From contig JAHKAA010000011.1 of the NCBI GenBank assembly GCA_018825965.1, forward strand, positions 124,001 through 188,000: a stretch of 64,000 bases of DNA. The letters run 5' to 3'. The DNA is from Gammaproteobacteria bacterium. Lineage in GTDB: Bacteria; Pseudomonadota; Gammaproteobacteria; Enterobacterales; Alteromonadaceae. Below, piece by piece: positions 55,834 to 64,000 of this stretch. Position numbers and translations under genes: made by a program. Position 1 is the stretch's first letter, and the number at the start of each line of letters is the position of its first letter. The notes beneath the pieces were generated by a model. That model saw only the letters and a list, made by a program, of their open reading frames with translations, was not told where the DNA came from and made no database searches.

Positions 55834-56306
55834 GTTTTGGGGGCAGAGTCAGGTTTTTGAGCCAGCTCTGCCAGCCTTTGTAGTTTCTGCTTTAACTCAC
55901 CTTCACTGTTTTGTGCTAAAGCCAGTAAATACACCGCCGCTTGTTCAGAGATTTTAGGTCCTTCAGTTTTGATTTCTTCCGCTTTGACATACTGCAACTG
56001 GGTATTAGGTGACACCTCAATGTCGATACCTGCTAAATCCGGCAAGATTTTCTGGCGGAAATTGTCTAGAATGGCCTCTCTTTGCATTTTCAGCCGGGTT
56101 GCCCAGGCGGGTGATTGACATAAAATAACTAAGCGACCCGCTTTTATGGTACTAATTTTGCAAAAACCGGATGGATCCAGTTGCAGAAACTGCGCTAATT
56201 CGGTATTAAGTTGGCGCAACAGATCGGCGTGCTGCATGGTAGACAACAAAGAGCTTTGTTGCAGCAACTGACTTAGATCCACTGGTTTCTGAGAATAGCG
56301 CGCCAT
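55830..56306 (-). CDS. dciA: DciA-like DUF721 protein, replicative helicase loader
   Basis: The product has 158 residues. The DUF721 core covers about 25-105 ([55 protein letters not shown]), with the ATRL motif typical of DciA. DciA loads DnaB in bacteria lacking DnaC. The position between lpxC and the M23/secA genes is the usual one. It converges with lpxC and is divergent from the M23 gene, 29 bp between start codons. Confidence 0.85.
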   Translation of the reverse strand: MARYSQKPVDLSQLLQQSSLLSTMQHADLLRQLNTELAQFLQLDPSGFCKISTIKAGRLVILCQSPAWATRLKMQREAILDNFRQKILPDLAGIDIEVSPNTQLQYVKAEEIKTEGPKISEQAAVYLLALAQNSEGELKQKLQRLAELAQKPDSAPKT

Positions 56307-56335
56307 CTTAACTTATGAATTTATACTGAGGTTGC

Positions 56336-57250
56336 ATGAGTGTAACAGTTTTCTATCGTGGCCGACATCGCCACTTCAGCTTTGGCAGTACGCCATCGCA
56401 ACTGACAGTCACGGCCGTCTTACTTTTTTGTATTGCGTCTGGTGCAGGAGCTGCTTTTGCGAATCTGTTTCAGCAAGGCAATGCCGAACTTGAAAAAGTT
56501 CAGCTGAGCCGTGCCGCTGAAACTGAAGAAATAGCGGATATTCGCCGTCGCGCTGAAAATCAGCTGGCTGCGTTGACGTCCAAAGTGGCAACACTGCAGG
56601 CTCAGGTGAACCGACTGAATATGGTCGGTGAACGCTTAATTGACGCCGCTAATTTATCGACTGAAGAGTTTAATCTGCATCAGGATCCTGCCATGGGTGG
56701 ACCTGCACAAACCTCTACTGAAATCAGTCTGGCTGAACTGAACGCCGTATTGTTACAGCTCAATGAGTTAGAACAAAACCTGCAATCAGAACAAACCCGT
56801 TTTGCCATGCTTGAATCTCTTGATCTCAATCACCATATAGGAAAAAGCGTTCAGTTATCGGGCCGCCCTGTATTAAGTGGTTACTTGTCGTCGAGTTTTG
56901 GTGTTCGCAGCGACCCTTTTAGTGGTGAGCCCGCAGTGCACCGTGGGGTAGATTTTGCCGGTAAAGAAGGCGATGCTATTTTTGCGACAGCAGGTGGCAT
57001 AGTGACCTGGGCTGGAGAACGTTTTGGTTACGGTAAAATGGTTGAAATTGAGCATAGTGATGGCTATCGCACCCGGTATGCTCATGCCAAAGAGACCACT
57101 GTTCAGGTTGGGCAGATGGTGACCAAAGGGCAAGAGGTTGCCATTATGGGCAGCACAGGCCGTTCAACAGGTCCACATGTGCATTACGAAGTACTAAAAA
57201 ATGGTCAACAAATTGACCCTATGATGTTTGTTAATCGCCGTATCCAATAA
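56336..57250 (+). CDS. M23 (LytM-type) peptidoglycan peptidase
   Basis: The product has 304 residues. An N-terminal membrane segment (about 25-45, LTVTAVLLFCIASGAGAAFA) leads to a periplasmic coiled coil (50-100). The M23 domain occupies 175-300. The zinc site appears complete: HRGVDFAG supplies His and Asp, and GPHVHYEV supplies HxH, so the enzyme should be active, unlike EnvC-type activators. It probably cleaves stem-peptide cross-links. It sits immediately before secA, the location of secM in E. coli. It may share a transcript with secA. Confidence 0.88.
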   Translation: MSVTVFYRGRHRHFSFGSTPSQLTVTAVLLFCIASGAGAAFANLFQQGNAELEKVQLSRAAETEEIADIRRRAENQLAALTSKVATLQAQVNRLNMVGERLIDAANLSTEEFNLHQDPAMGGPAQTSTEISLAELNAVLLQLNELEQNLQSEQTRFAMLESLDLNHHIGKSVQLSGRPVLSGYLSSSFGVRSDPFSGEPAVHRGVDFAGKEGDAIFATAGGIVTWAGERFGYGKMVEIEHSDGYRTRYAHAKETTVQVGQMVTKGQEVAIMGSTGRSTGPHVHYEVLKNGQQIDPMMFVNRRIQ

Positions 57251-57285
57251 TATGAACTCACTTTCCTGAAGCAGGAGTTTTAGGG

Positions 57286-57378
57286 ATGTGGGTAAAAAAG
57301 GCTCAGGCCGGACTCGGAGTGAGTCTCAACCAAGAAGTGGTATTTATAAAATGTTTGGAAAATTTTTCGCCAAATTAA
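57286..57378 (+). CDS. Short ORF overlapping the secA start (possible leader peptide)
   Basis: It has 30 codons and begins [17 protein letters not shown]. The ATG is preceded by AGGAG with about 8-base spacing, a better ribosome binding site than secA's own. It runs in the +2 frame relative to secA and stops 28 bp inside it. A GACTC/GAGTC stem (57311-57325) lies within. No known arrest motif is present. It could couple or regulate secA translation, or be chance. It is included because the signal for initiation is clear. Confidence 0.3.
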   Translation: MWVKKAQAGLGVSLNQEVVFIKCLENFSPN

Positions 57379-60062
57379 TCGGTAGTCGTAATGATCGTTA
57401 TTTAAAAAAGCTGAAAAAAACGGTTGATCTGATTAATAGCCTGGAACCTTCTTTTGTTGCCCTGACCGACGAACAACTCAAATTAAAAACCGCTGAATTT
57501 AAACAGCGCGTTGCAGATGGCGCCACACTGGACGATTTATTACCAGAGGCTTTCGCCACAGTACGTGAAGCCAGTAAACGTATCTTCAAGATGCGTCATT
57601 TTGATGTGCAGCTGATTGGCGGTATAGTTTTGCATCAGGGCAAAATCTCTGAGATGCGTACAGGCGAAGGTAAAACTTTAACTGCGACTTTGCCAGCTTA
57701 CTTAAATGCTTTAAGTGGCCAGTCTGTGCATGTGATTACTGTCAACGATTACCTGGCTCGTCGTGATGCACAAACCAACGCGCCTTTATTTGATTTCTTA
57801 GGTTTGACTGTAGGTGTGAACGTGCCTGGTATGGGCCATACCGATAAACAAGCCGCCTACAACGCGGATATCACTTATGGCACGAACAACGAATTTGGTT
57901 TTGATTACCTGCGCGACAACATGGCATTTTCTGCTGTAGAGCGGGTTCAGCGTCATTTAGCTTATGCGATTATCGATGAAGTAGATTCTATTTTAATAGA
58001 CGAAGCCCGTACTCCACTGATTATTTCAGGTCAGGCGGAAGACAGCTCTGAGTTGTACCGTGTGATCAACACTGTAGTACCTCAGTTGCAGCAGCAGGAA
58101 AAAGAAGATGAAGAAGGCGCTATGGGTGATGGTCACTTCACCATAGATGAAAAAGCCAAACAAATTTATCTGACGGAGCTGGGTCAAATTCGTGTCGAAG
58201 AAATTCTGCAGGAATTGGGTTTAATCCAGCCTGGCGACTCGCTGTTCTCTGCGGCTAATATCACTTTGTTGCACCATACCTATGCCGCCTTACGCGCACA
58301 CAACCTGTTTAAGAAAGACGTAGACTATGTGATCAAAGATAACGAGATTGTTATTGTTGATGAACATACAGGCCGTACTATGGAAGGCCGTCGCTGGTCT
58401 GAAGGTTTACACCAGGCCATTGAAGCCAAAGAAGGGGTTCGTATTAACCACGAAAACCAGACTTTAGCTTCTATCACTTTCCAGAACCTGTTCCGTTTGT
58501 ACGACAAACTGGCTGGTATGACAGGTACAGCAGACACTGAAGCTTTTGAATTCCAGTCTATTTACGGCTTAGAAACCATAGTAGTTCCAACCAACAGACC
58601 TATGGTGCGTAACGATATGCCTGATTTGGTCTATCTGACGGTTGAAGAAAAGTATCAGGCCATTATCAAAGACATCGAAGAGAACCGTGCGCTGAAGCGT
58701 CCTATTCTGGTGGGTACTGCTTCTATCGAAAGTTCTGAGTATTTGTCGAAACTACTGCATGAAGCCAAAATTCCGCATCAGGTATTAAACGCTAAGTTCC
58801 ACGCCAACGAAGCCCAAATTATTGCCCAGGCCGGTCAGCCAGGCACTGTCACTATAGCCACCAACATGGCGGGTCGCGGTACAGATATAGTTCTGGGTGG
58901 TAATTTACAAGCTGAACTGGCTGCTTTAGGTGATGTCAGCGCAGAACAGATTGAACAAGTGAAACAAGAATGGCAGAAACGCCATGACGCTGTGATTGAG
59001 TCTGGTGGTTTACATATCATCGGTACTGAACGTCATGAATCCCGTCGTATCGACAACCAGTTACGTGGCCGTTCAGGTCGTCAGGGTGATCCGGGTTCTT
59101 CACGTTTTTACCTGTCGTTAGATGATGCATTAATGCGTATTTTTGCTTCAGACCGTATGGCAGGCATGATGCGTAAACTGGGTATGGAACCTGGTGAAGC
59201 CATTGAGCACCCTTGGGTCAGCCGCGCTATTGAAAATGCCCAACGTAAAGTAGAAGCCCGTAACTTTGATATCCGTAAGCAATTACTGGAATTTGACGAT
59301 GTAGCCAACGACCAGCGTAAAGTGGTGTATGAGCAACGTAATGAGCTGATGGATACGACTGATATCTCTGAAACTATCAATGCCATTCGTCACGACGTAG
59401 TAGCCTCTGTGCTGGATCAATACATTCCGCCTCAGTCATTGGACGAGATGTGGGATATTCCGGGCTTAGAAGCGCGTTTCCGCTCCGATTTTGCCATCGA
59501 CATGCCTATTGCCAAATGGTTAGCGGACGACAAAAAACTCTTTGAAGAGAAGCTGCGTGAGCAAATCCACGAAGTGGTGGATAAATCTTACGAGCTGAAA
59601 GAGCATATGGTTGGTCCTTCAGTGCTGCGTCAGTTTGAAAAATCCGTGATGCTGCAAAGCTTAGACACACACTGGAAAGAACACCTGGCGGCAATGGACC
59701 ATTTACGTCAGGGCATTAACTTACGTGGTTATGCACAGAAGAACCCGAAACAAGAATACAAGCGTGAAGCTTTTGAGTTGTTCTCCACTATGTTGGACAA
59801 CCTGAAACTGGATGTGATTGGTGTGTTATCGCGGGTTCAGATCCGTGCAGCTGAAGACGTCGATGCGGTAGAAGAGCAACGCCGTAAAGCAGAAAGCACA
59901 GATATGCAATTCCAGCACGAAGAAATGGAACAAGTCGCGACTGAAGTGCCGCAAAGCAGCGCTTCTGCAGTGTTTCGTGATGCTGAAAAAGTAGGACGTA
60001 ACGATCCTTGTCCTTGTGGCTCAGGTAAAAAGTACAAACAGTGCCACGGTAAATTGGTTTAA
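57351..60062 (+). CDS. secA: Preprotein translocase ATPase SecA
   Basis: The product has 903 residues (E. coli 901). The start at 57351 ([21 protein letters not shown]) matches the conserved SecA N-terminus; a GTG-initiated frame from 57288 adds 21 residues unlike the family. DEAD motor: [77 protein letters not shown]. Preprotein cross-linking domain after 220. The C-terminal zinc/SecB-binding tail is [14 protein letters not shown]. The ribosome binding site (AAGAAG, about 13 bases away) is weak. Confidence 0.97.
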   Translation: MFGKFFAKLIGSRNDRYLKKLKKTVDLINSLEPSFVALTDEQLKLKTAEFKQRVADGATLDDLLPEAFATVREASKRIFKMRHFDVQLIGGIVLHQGKISEMRTGEGKTLTATLPAYLNALSGQSVHVITVNDYLARRDAQTNAPLFDFLGLTVGVNVPGMGHTDKQAAYNADITYGTNNEFGFDYLRDNMAFSAVERVQRHLAYAIIDEVDSILIDEARTPLIISGQAEDSSELYRVINTVVPQLQQQEKEDEEGAMGDGHFTIDEKAKQIYLTELGQIRVEEILQELGLIQPGDSLFSAANITLLHHTYAALRAHNLFKKDVDYVIKDNEIVIVDEHTGRTMEGRRWSEGLHQAIEAKEGVRINHENQTLASITFQNLFRLYDKLAGMTGTADTEAFEFQSIYGLETIVVPTNRPMVRNDMPDLVYLTVEEKYQAIIKDIEENRALKRPILVGTASIESSEYLSKLLHEAKIPHQVLNAKFHANEAQIIAQAGQPGTVTIATNMAGRGTDIVLGGNLQAELAALGDVSAEQIEQVKQEWQKRHDAVIESGGLHIIGTERHESRRIDNQLRGRSGRQGDPGSSRFYLSLDDALMRIFASDRMAGMMRKLGMEPGEAIEHPWVSRAIENAQRKVEARNFDIRKQLLEFDDVANDQRKVVYEQRNELMDTTDISETINAIRHDVVASVLDQYIPPQSLDEMWDIPGLEARFRSDFAIDMPIAKWLADDKKLFEEKLREQIHEVVDKSYELKEHMVGPSVLRQFEKSVMLQSLDTHWKEHLAAMDHLRQGINLRGYAQKNPKQEYKREAFELFSTMLDNLKLDVIGVLSRVQIRAAEDVDAVEEQRRKAESTDMQFQHEEMEQVATEVPQSSASAVFRDAEKVGRNDPCPCGSGKKYKQCHGKLV

Positions 60063-60064
60063 TC

Positions 60065-60469
60065 ATGACGCTGAAAGTGGTTCATGTGGCTGTTGGTGTA
60101 ATTTTAAAGGATCAGCAAGTGCTGTTAGCGCTGCGTCCGGATAAATTGCACCAGGGCGGCCGCTGGGAGTTTCCCGGTGGCAAAGTGGAAGCGGGTGAAA
60201 CCACAGGTCAGGCATTGGCGCGTGAACTGAAAGAAGAAGTGGATCTGGAGATATTCGGTTCCACGGCCTGGTTTGAACTGCAATACGCTTATCCTGAAAA
60301 AACAGTGTTGCTGGATATTCATCTGGTGCAAGATTTTACAGGGGAAGCAAAGGGGCTGGAAGGCCAGCCAGTGCGCTGGGTACCTTTGTCGGAGCTCAAT
60401 CAATATCAGTTTCCTGATGCCAACCAGCCGATACTCGACAAGCTTCTGAAAGAATTCGGACGGCCGTAA
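60065..60469 (+). CDS. mutT: 8-oxo-dGTP diphosphatase MutT
   Basis: The product has 134 residues (E. coli 129). The Nudix box GGKVEAGETTGQALARELKEEVD fits Gx5Ex7REUxEExGU, except that the last Gly is Asp. The start GRWEFPGG and C-terminal VRWVPLSELNQYQFPDANQPIL match MutT. It removes 8-oxo-dGTP from the nucleotide pool. It starts 2 bp after secA, the conserved order, and is probably on the same transcript. Confidence 0.94.
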   Translation: MTLKVVHVAVGVILKDQQVLLALRPDKLHQGGRWEFPGGKVEAGETTGQALARELKEEVDLEIFGSTAWFELQYAYPEKTVLLDIHLVQDFTGEAKGLEGQPVRWVPLSELNQYQFPDANQPILDKLLKEFGRP

Positions 60470-60495
60470 TGGCCGTTTTGGATCTGTTTTAACGG

Positions 60496-60527
60496 GTAGA
60501 GGGGCGACCATAAAGGTCGCCCCTACC
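60496..60527. repeat. REP-like palindrome between convergent mutT and yacG
   Basis: GTAG-A-GGGGCGACC pairs with GGTCGCCCC-TAC around a short ATAAA loop. It begins with the same GTAGGGGC motif (minus strand) as the elements at 33772 and 60825. It may act as a bidirectional terminator or 3'-end protector. Confidence 0.6.
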
Positions 60528-60532
60528 AGTGT

Positions 60533-60763
60533 TTATTTAAAAAATTCGTTATCCTGCTCTATCAAATCATTTTCTAACTGCTCTAATTGCTGCTCAGACA
60601 GTGGTAAATCGGCACGGCCTTTATCTGGTATTTTATGTTCCTCATTGGCCCATGCGCCTAAATCTATTAAACGACAACGATCAGAACAAAAAGGCCGGAA
60701 AGCAGAACCAGGACCCCAGACGACTTCTTTCTGGCAGGTCGGGCATTTAACTATAGTGGCCAT
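60533..60763 (-). CDS. yacG: DNA gyrase inhibitor YacG
   Basis: The product has 76 residues. A four-cysteine zinc site is formed by KCPTCQKEV and [13 protein letters not shown], followed by WANEEHKIP and an acidic C-terminus. In E. coli it binds GyrB and inhibits gyrase. It is the last gene of the pilB-pilC-pilD-coaE-zapD-yacG order, 116 bp after zapD with a REP-like element between. Confidence 0.93.
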   Translation of the reverse strand: MATIVKCPTCQKEVVWGPGSAFRPFCSDRCRLIDLGAWANEEHKIPDKGRADLPLSEQQLEQLENDLIEQDNEFFK

Positions 60764-60824
60764 AAGGCAGACTCCAACAGCATCTTCAAAAGTGCGCTAG
60801 TGTACCGCAGACTGTGGATTTCAG

Positions 60825-60851
60825 GTAGGGGCCGGGCTTGTCCCCGCCCGT
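60825..60851. repeat. REP-like GC-rich palindromic repeat, copy 2
   Basis: GTAGGGGCCGGGC-TTGTCCC-CGCCCGT is one base shorter than copy 1 at 33772-33800 and otherwise the same. It lies in the zapD-yacG gap. Confidence 0.65.
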
Positions 60852-60879
60852 CTTCAATTACAAACTGATGCTGATTGGC

Positions 60880-61626
60880 TTAACAACAAGCCAATTTGAA
60901 GGGGATAGCTTTATCCATAGTGGTGCGTCCAACACTGTTGCAAAGCTGCATAAAACGTATGGCATAGCGGTATCTGTTACCGCTGATGGTCGGGTAACTT
61001 TGGTATTCCATAGAGTAGTCGATACGCAGTAGTTCAAACTGTTCGGTATTGCTCTGGAAAAAACCGTTTTCAGCAATAAGCTCTTTAAATTGTCCACGTT
61101 CCCGGATAAAAGTCAGCACATAAGAGATGGCAGTTTCAACCAGAGAGAGTTGGTCCAGCCAGTCCTGTGCTGCTTTTGTACGTTGGGCTAAAGGCTGCGA
61201 GAACCAGTACTGCAACTGAGGTAAATCGAAATAGCAGGTGCCACCCGGGATAAAAAAACGCTGGCGCAACGGGGCCAGAAATTTATCTTCTTTTAAACTG
61301 CTGGCAAATTTTCCGCAGCGTAACAAATCACTTTGTAACCGCACTGCTTTTTGCAGCATGCTTTGTAACATCTCATCTGAAATGGCAGGGTGGCGGGACC
61401 AGTTCACCAGAGCTGATTCACAGCGCTCTACATCTTTGATCAGATCAGGCCGTACATCATTACGTTCCAATACTTCAATCAACGAAAATAACGAGCTAAA
61501 AAAGCCTTGCTGTTGCCATTCTGTTTCCAGTGGTAGCAGCTTGGTGACTTGCTGAAACAAGTACTCAACGCGCAAATAGGTGCGTACTTTTTCGTTCAGC
61601 GGATGTTCGTAGATGATTGAAGTCAT
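60880..61626 (-). CDS. zapD: Cell division protein ZapD
   Basis: The product has 248 residues (E. coli 247). The start MTSIIYEHPLNEKVRTYLRVEYLF at 61626 matches the family; the frame opens earlier with a TTG that is not favoured. Mostly helical N-terminal half, then the beta domain with FFIPGGTCYFDLPQLQYW and ELLRIDYSMEYQSYPTISGNRYRYAIRFM. ZapD cross-links FtsZ filaments by binding the FtsZ C-terminal peptide, present intact in the ftsZ gene here. Confidence 0.95.
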   Translation of the reverse strand: MTSIIYEHPLNEKVRTYLRVEYLFQQVTKLLPLETEWQQQGFFSSLFSLIEVLERNDVRPDLIKDVERCESALVNWSRHPAISDEMLQSMLQKAVRLQSDLLRCGKFASSLKEDKFLAPLRQRFFIPGGTCYFDLPQLQYWFSQPLAQRTKAAQDWLDQLSLVETAISYVLTFIRERGQFKELIAENGFFQSNTEQFELLRIDYSMEYQSYPTISGNRYRYAIRFMQLCNSVGRTTMDKAIPFKLACC

Positions 61627-61664
61627 GACTGAAACATTTGTTAACAATGTTCATTACCATAAAC

Positions 61665-62288
61665 CTAAGTAGAGCTTTTTGCTAGTTTTTCCTTGGCAAA
61701 CTGCTGATAACGCTGGTTCAGGTGCAGTATTTGAGCCTGAAGTTGTGAAAGTGGCACTGTATTGAGTAAAACATCATCGGCCAGTTGCAAACGTTCAGAC
61801 CTTGTTATCTGACTATTCAGAATACTCTGCACCTGCTCTGCCGGCACCTGATCTCTTTGCATAGTGCGGCTTAGCTGAAGCTCTTGTGGCACGTCCACCA
61901 CCAGAACCCGGTCAGTATAAGTTTGTAGTTTGTTTTCCAGCAGCAAAGGGGCAATCAGCAAGGCATAATCCGAGGTACAGGCCGCTAATTGCTGCAGCAA
62001 ACGTTGGCGGATCAGCGGATGCAATAACTGATTCAGCCACTGCTTTTCTGTTTCATCGGCAAAAATCCGTGCTCTGAGCGCAGCGCGATCCAATTGACCA
62101 TCTTGCTGCAGAATGCTCTGTCCAAAGTGTTCGGTGATAGCAATCAGAGCCGCCTCTCCCGGCATCACCACATCGCGTGCCACTAAATCGGCATCCACGC
62201 TTTGTACAGCTAACTCATGAAACAGGTTGGCGACTGTGGTTTTACCGCTGCCTATGCCGCCGGTCAGGCCTACTATATATCCAGACAT
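61665..62288 (-). CDS. coaE: Dephospho-CoA kinase
   Basis: The product has 207 residues. The start MSGYIVGLTGGIGSGKTTVANLF at 62288 places the P-loop at the N-terminus as in other CoaE proteins; a longer frame would overlap pilD. DADLVARDVV, LLHPLIRQRLLQQL and VVDVPQELQLSRTMQRD follow. It makes the last step of coenzyme A synthesis. It lies 16 bp after pilD. Confidence 0.96.
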   Translation of the reverse strand: MSGYIVGLTGGIGSGKTTVANLFHELAVQSVDADLVARDVVMPGEAALIAITEHFGQSILQQDGQLDRAALRARIFADETEKQWLNQLLHPLIRQRLLQQLAACTSDYALLIAPLLLENKLQTYTDRVLVVDVPQELQLSRTMQRDQVPAEQVQSILNSQITRSERLQLADDVLLNTVPLSQLQAQILHLNQRYQQFAKEKLAKSST

Positions 62289-62304
62289 GTTAAAGACCCA
62301 TTCT

Positions 62305-63186
62305 TTACAGGCCCATGGTGCCAAGATACCAGGCGGTAATATCTTTACCCCATAAAATAGCTATCCAGCCTGCAGCTGCTATATAAGGGCCAAATGGAAT
62401 AGGGGTGGCTTTGCCTTTGCCCTGAATAAGCAGCATCAATGAGCCCAAAACAGCACCTACTACAGAGGACAACAAAATAATCAGTGGCAATAATTGCCAG
62501 CCAAGCAGGGCACCAAAAATGGCCAGCAGTTTAAAATCACCATAACCCATGCCTTCTTTACCTGTGACCAGCTTAAATAACCAGAACACAGACCATAAAC
62601 TTAAGTAGCCGGCAGCAGCACCAATCAGCGAGTCTGTAGGGGATACGGTAAATCCTGTGACGCTGAGCAATAAAGCAAACCAAAGAAGGGGTTGAGTAAG
62701 TTGATCCGGCAACAGCATTTTGTCGATGTCGATAAAAGACAAGGCGATCAGCAACCAGGTCACCAGTAAATAAATCAGAGTCTGTTCTGTCACACCAAAA
62801 TGCATAGCAACCAGCAAAGACAACAGGCCTGTGAAAGCTTCAATCGCCGGATAACGGGCGCTGATAGGGGCTTTGCAGTAACGGCATTTGGCTTTGAGTA
62901 CCAGCCAGCTCAACAGCGGGATGTTGTCCAAAGCGGACAGCTGATGCTGACATTTAGGGCAATGCGAATGCGGCAAAGCCAGATTAAACCGGGTTGGTGT
63001 TTGCTCTGCGTTTTGATTGAAATACTGTTGGTAGTCCTGTTGCCAGGCCAGTTCCATCATTTTTGGTAAACGATAAATCACCACATTCAGAAAACTGCCT
63101 ACAGCCAGACTAAACAACACTACAACACCATAAAAGGTCACAGCTGATTGTTCAAACACCTGCACCAAAGGAGAAAAAAAATCCAT
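62305..63186 (-). CDS. pilD: Type IV prepilin peptidase/methyltransferase PilD
   Basis: The product has 293 residues. The zinc-binding CPKCQHQLSALDNIPLLSWLVLKAKCRYCKAPIS is present. The catalytic aspartates lie in FIDIDKMLLPD and the GxGD-type GMGYGDFKLLAIFGALLGW. Eight membrane segments. It cleaves and N-methylates type IV pilins and pseudopilins. Its ATG overlaps the pilC stop (TAATG). Confidence 0.95.
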   Translation of the reverse strand: MDFFSPLVQVFEQSAVTFYGVVVLFSLAVGSFLNVVIYRLPKMMELAWQQDYQQYFNQNAEQTPTRFNLALPHSHCPKCQHQLSALDNIPLLSWLVLKAKCRYCKAPISARYPAIEAFTGLLSLLVAMHFGVTEQTLIYLLVTWLLIALSFIDIDKMLLPDQLTQPLLWFALLLSVTGFTVSPTDSLIGAAAGYLSLWSVFWLFKLVTGKEGMGYGDFKLLAIFGALLGWQLLPLIILLSSVVGAVLGSLMLLIQGKGKATPIPFGPYIAAAGWIAILWGKDITAWYLGTMGL

Positions 63187-64000
63187 TACACAATACTGCC
63201 CAGTTGGAAGATCGGAAGATACATCGCGATAATAAGTCCGCCTATTAAGACACCTAACACAGCCATAATCAAGGGTTCAAGCAAGGCAGTTAAACCATCG
63301 ACTGCATCGTCTACTTCCTGCTCATAAATTGAAGCAACTTTAGCCAACATACTGTCCAGAGCGCCAGACTCTTCACCTATCGACACCATTTGATTCACCA
63401 TCTCAGGAAAACAGCCGGTATTTTTCATCGCCAGATGCATCTGATTACCAGCTGCTACTTCTTCCCGAACCGACAAAATAGCTGCCCTGTATTTCTCGTT
63501 GCCCGCAGCGCCAGCGGCGGACTCCAAAGCTTCAATCAAAGGCACCCCAGCGGCAAAAGTGGTGGATAAAGTCCGGGCGTACCGTGCCACTGCCGCCTTG
63601 TTTAAAATCATGCCCATAATAGGCATCTTTAGAATGGCATGGTCGGCTGCTACTTTAAAACTCTGGCTGGTTTTATAGGATTTGGAAAAGATAAAAACAG
63701 CGCCCACTATAGCGCCCAGCACTATGTACCAGTAACTTTGCATAAACTCCGAAATACCTAAAACAAACAAGGTAAAGGCTGGTAATTCGGCCCCCATATT
63801 GCCAAAAATTTCTGCAAACTGCGGCACGACAAAAATTAATAAAATAGAAGTTACTATGCCTGCCACAATAACAACAGCTATAGGATAAAACATGGCTTTT
63901 TTAATCTTGGATTTCAGTGCTTCGGCTTTTTCTTTGTAAATGGCGATACGGTCAAAAATTCTGTCTAAAGCACCGGATTGTTCGCCGGATTTGACTAAAT
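63186..64000 (-). CDS. pilC: Type IV pilus inner-membrane protein PilC (partial, 5' end outside window)
   Basis: The reading frame stays open to the window edge; residues before the first internal Met read LVKSGEQSGALDRIFDRIAIYKEKAEALKSKIKKAM, the end of the first T2SF domain. Visible are three membrane segments and the second T2SF domain (ARYARTLSTTFAAGVPLIEALESAAGAAGN, VNQMVSIGEESGALDSMLAKVASIYEQEVDDAVDGLTALLEP). It is the platform protein for pilus assembly. The missing part, and pilB, should lie beyond 64000. Confidence 0.95.
   Translation of the reverse strand, partial: LVKSGEQSGALDRIFDRIAIYKEKAEALKSKIKKAMFYPIAVVIVAGIVTSILLIFVVPQFAEIFGNMGAELPAFTLFVLGISEFMQSYWYIVLGAIVGAVFIFSKSYKTSQSFKVAADHAILKMPIMGMILNKAAVARYARTLSTTFAAGVPLIEALESAAGAAGNEKYRAAILSVREEVAAGNQMHLAMKNTGCFPEMVNQMVSIGEESGALDSMLAKVASIYEQEVDDAVDGLTALLEPLIMAVLGVLIGGLIIAMYLPIFQLGSIV

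Overview
The window is a chromosomal segment of a Gram-negative gammaproteobacterium. The best fit is a Rheinheimera-like member of the Chromatiaceae/Alteromonadales. This rests on gene content and order (complete mraZ-to-lpxC division/wall cluster, dciA, M23 peptidase, secA, mutT, yacG, zapD, coaE, pilD, pilC; lpoA-yraN-diaA-dolP back to back with rsmI and rnpB) and on TonB-dependent sugar uptake. It was judged by reading, without a database search.

Region 1 (1-14 kb) is accessory. It opens inside a nonribosomal peptide synthetase whose last module reads C-A-PCP-C. The A-domain pocket looks threonine-like, and the protein ends in a condensation domain with no thioesterase. An AT-rich gap of about 0.9 kb follows, then a two-lobed aspartic-protease-like lipoprotein with a PDZ-like tail. 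Next comes a MacAB-type export operon on the minus strand (permease, ATPase, periplasmic adaptor). Divergent from it is a two-component system: an NtrC-type response regulator with a GAFTDA loop, and its histidine kinase. The divergent intergenic region carries a good sigma-54 (-24/-12) promoter facing the transport operon, and two direct-repeat palindromic sites upstream of it. Together these form a self-contained sensor-to-exporter circuit.

Region 2 (14-30 kb) holds tRNA-Arg(CCG), a ZIP metal transporter, and an alpha-glucoside regulon: MFS transporter, GH65 phosphorylase, beta-phosphoglucomutase, LacI-type regulator and TonB receptor. Three near-identical palindromic operators tie the regulon together. 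Then come a small protein resembling only a piece of malate synthase G, divergent from an XRE/ScfR-type regulator; dihydroorotase; a CHASE-type hybrid-less histidine kinase; and a DUF599 membrane protein.

Region 3 (29.5-38 kb) contains dolP, diaA, yraN and lpoA on the minus strand, divergent rsmI, RNase P RNA, a CgeB-like glycosyltransferase, a ChrA chromate transporter and a flavin-reductase-like protein. A gene-free stretch of about 570 bp leads into the division cluster.

Region 4 (38-64 kb) is core. It runs mraZ rsmH ftsL ftsI murE murF mraY murD ftsW murG murC ddlB ftsQ ftsA ftsZ lpxC, most genes touching or overlapping, under a promoter followed by three MraZ boxes. After lpxC come dciA (minus strand), an M23 peptidase in the place secM holds in E. 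coli, and secA. A 30-codon ORF with a good ribosome binding site overlaps the secA start. Then follow mutT, yacG, zapD, coaE, pilD and the partial pilC. Small GC-rich REP-like hairpins recur at 33.77, 60.50 and 60.83 kb.

The most noteworthy items are the sigma-54/enhancer circuit for the MacAB-type exporter next to the NRPS, the short ORF overlapping secA, and the malate-synthase-G fragment beside the ScfR-like regulator.
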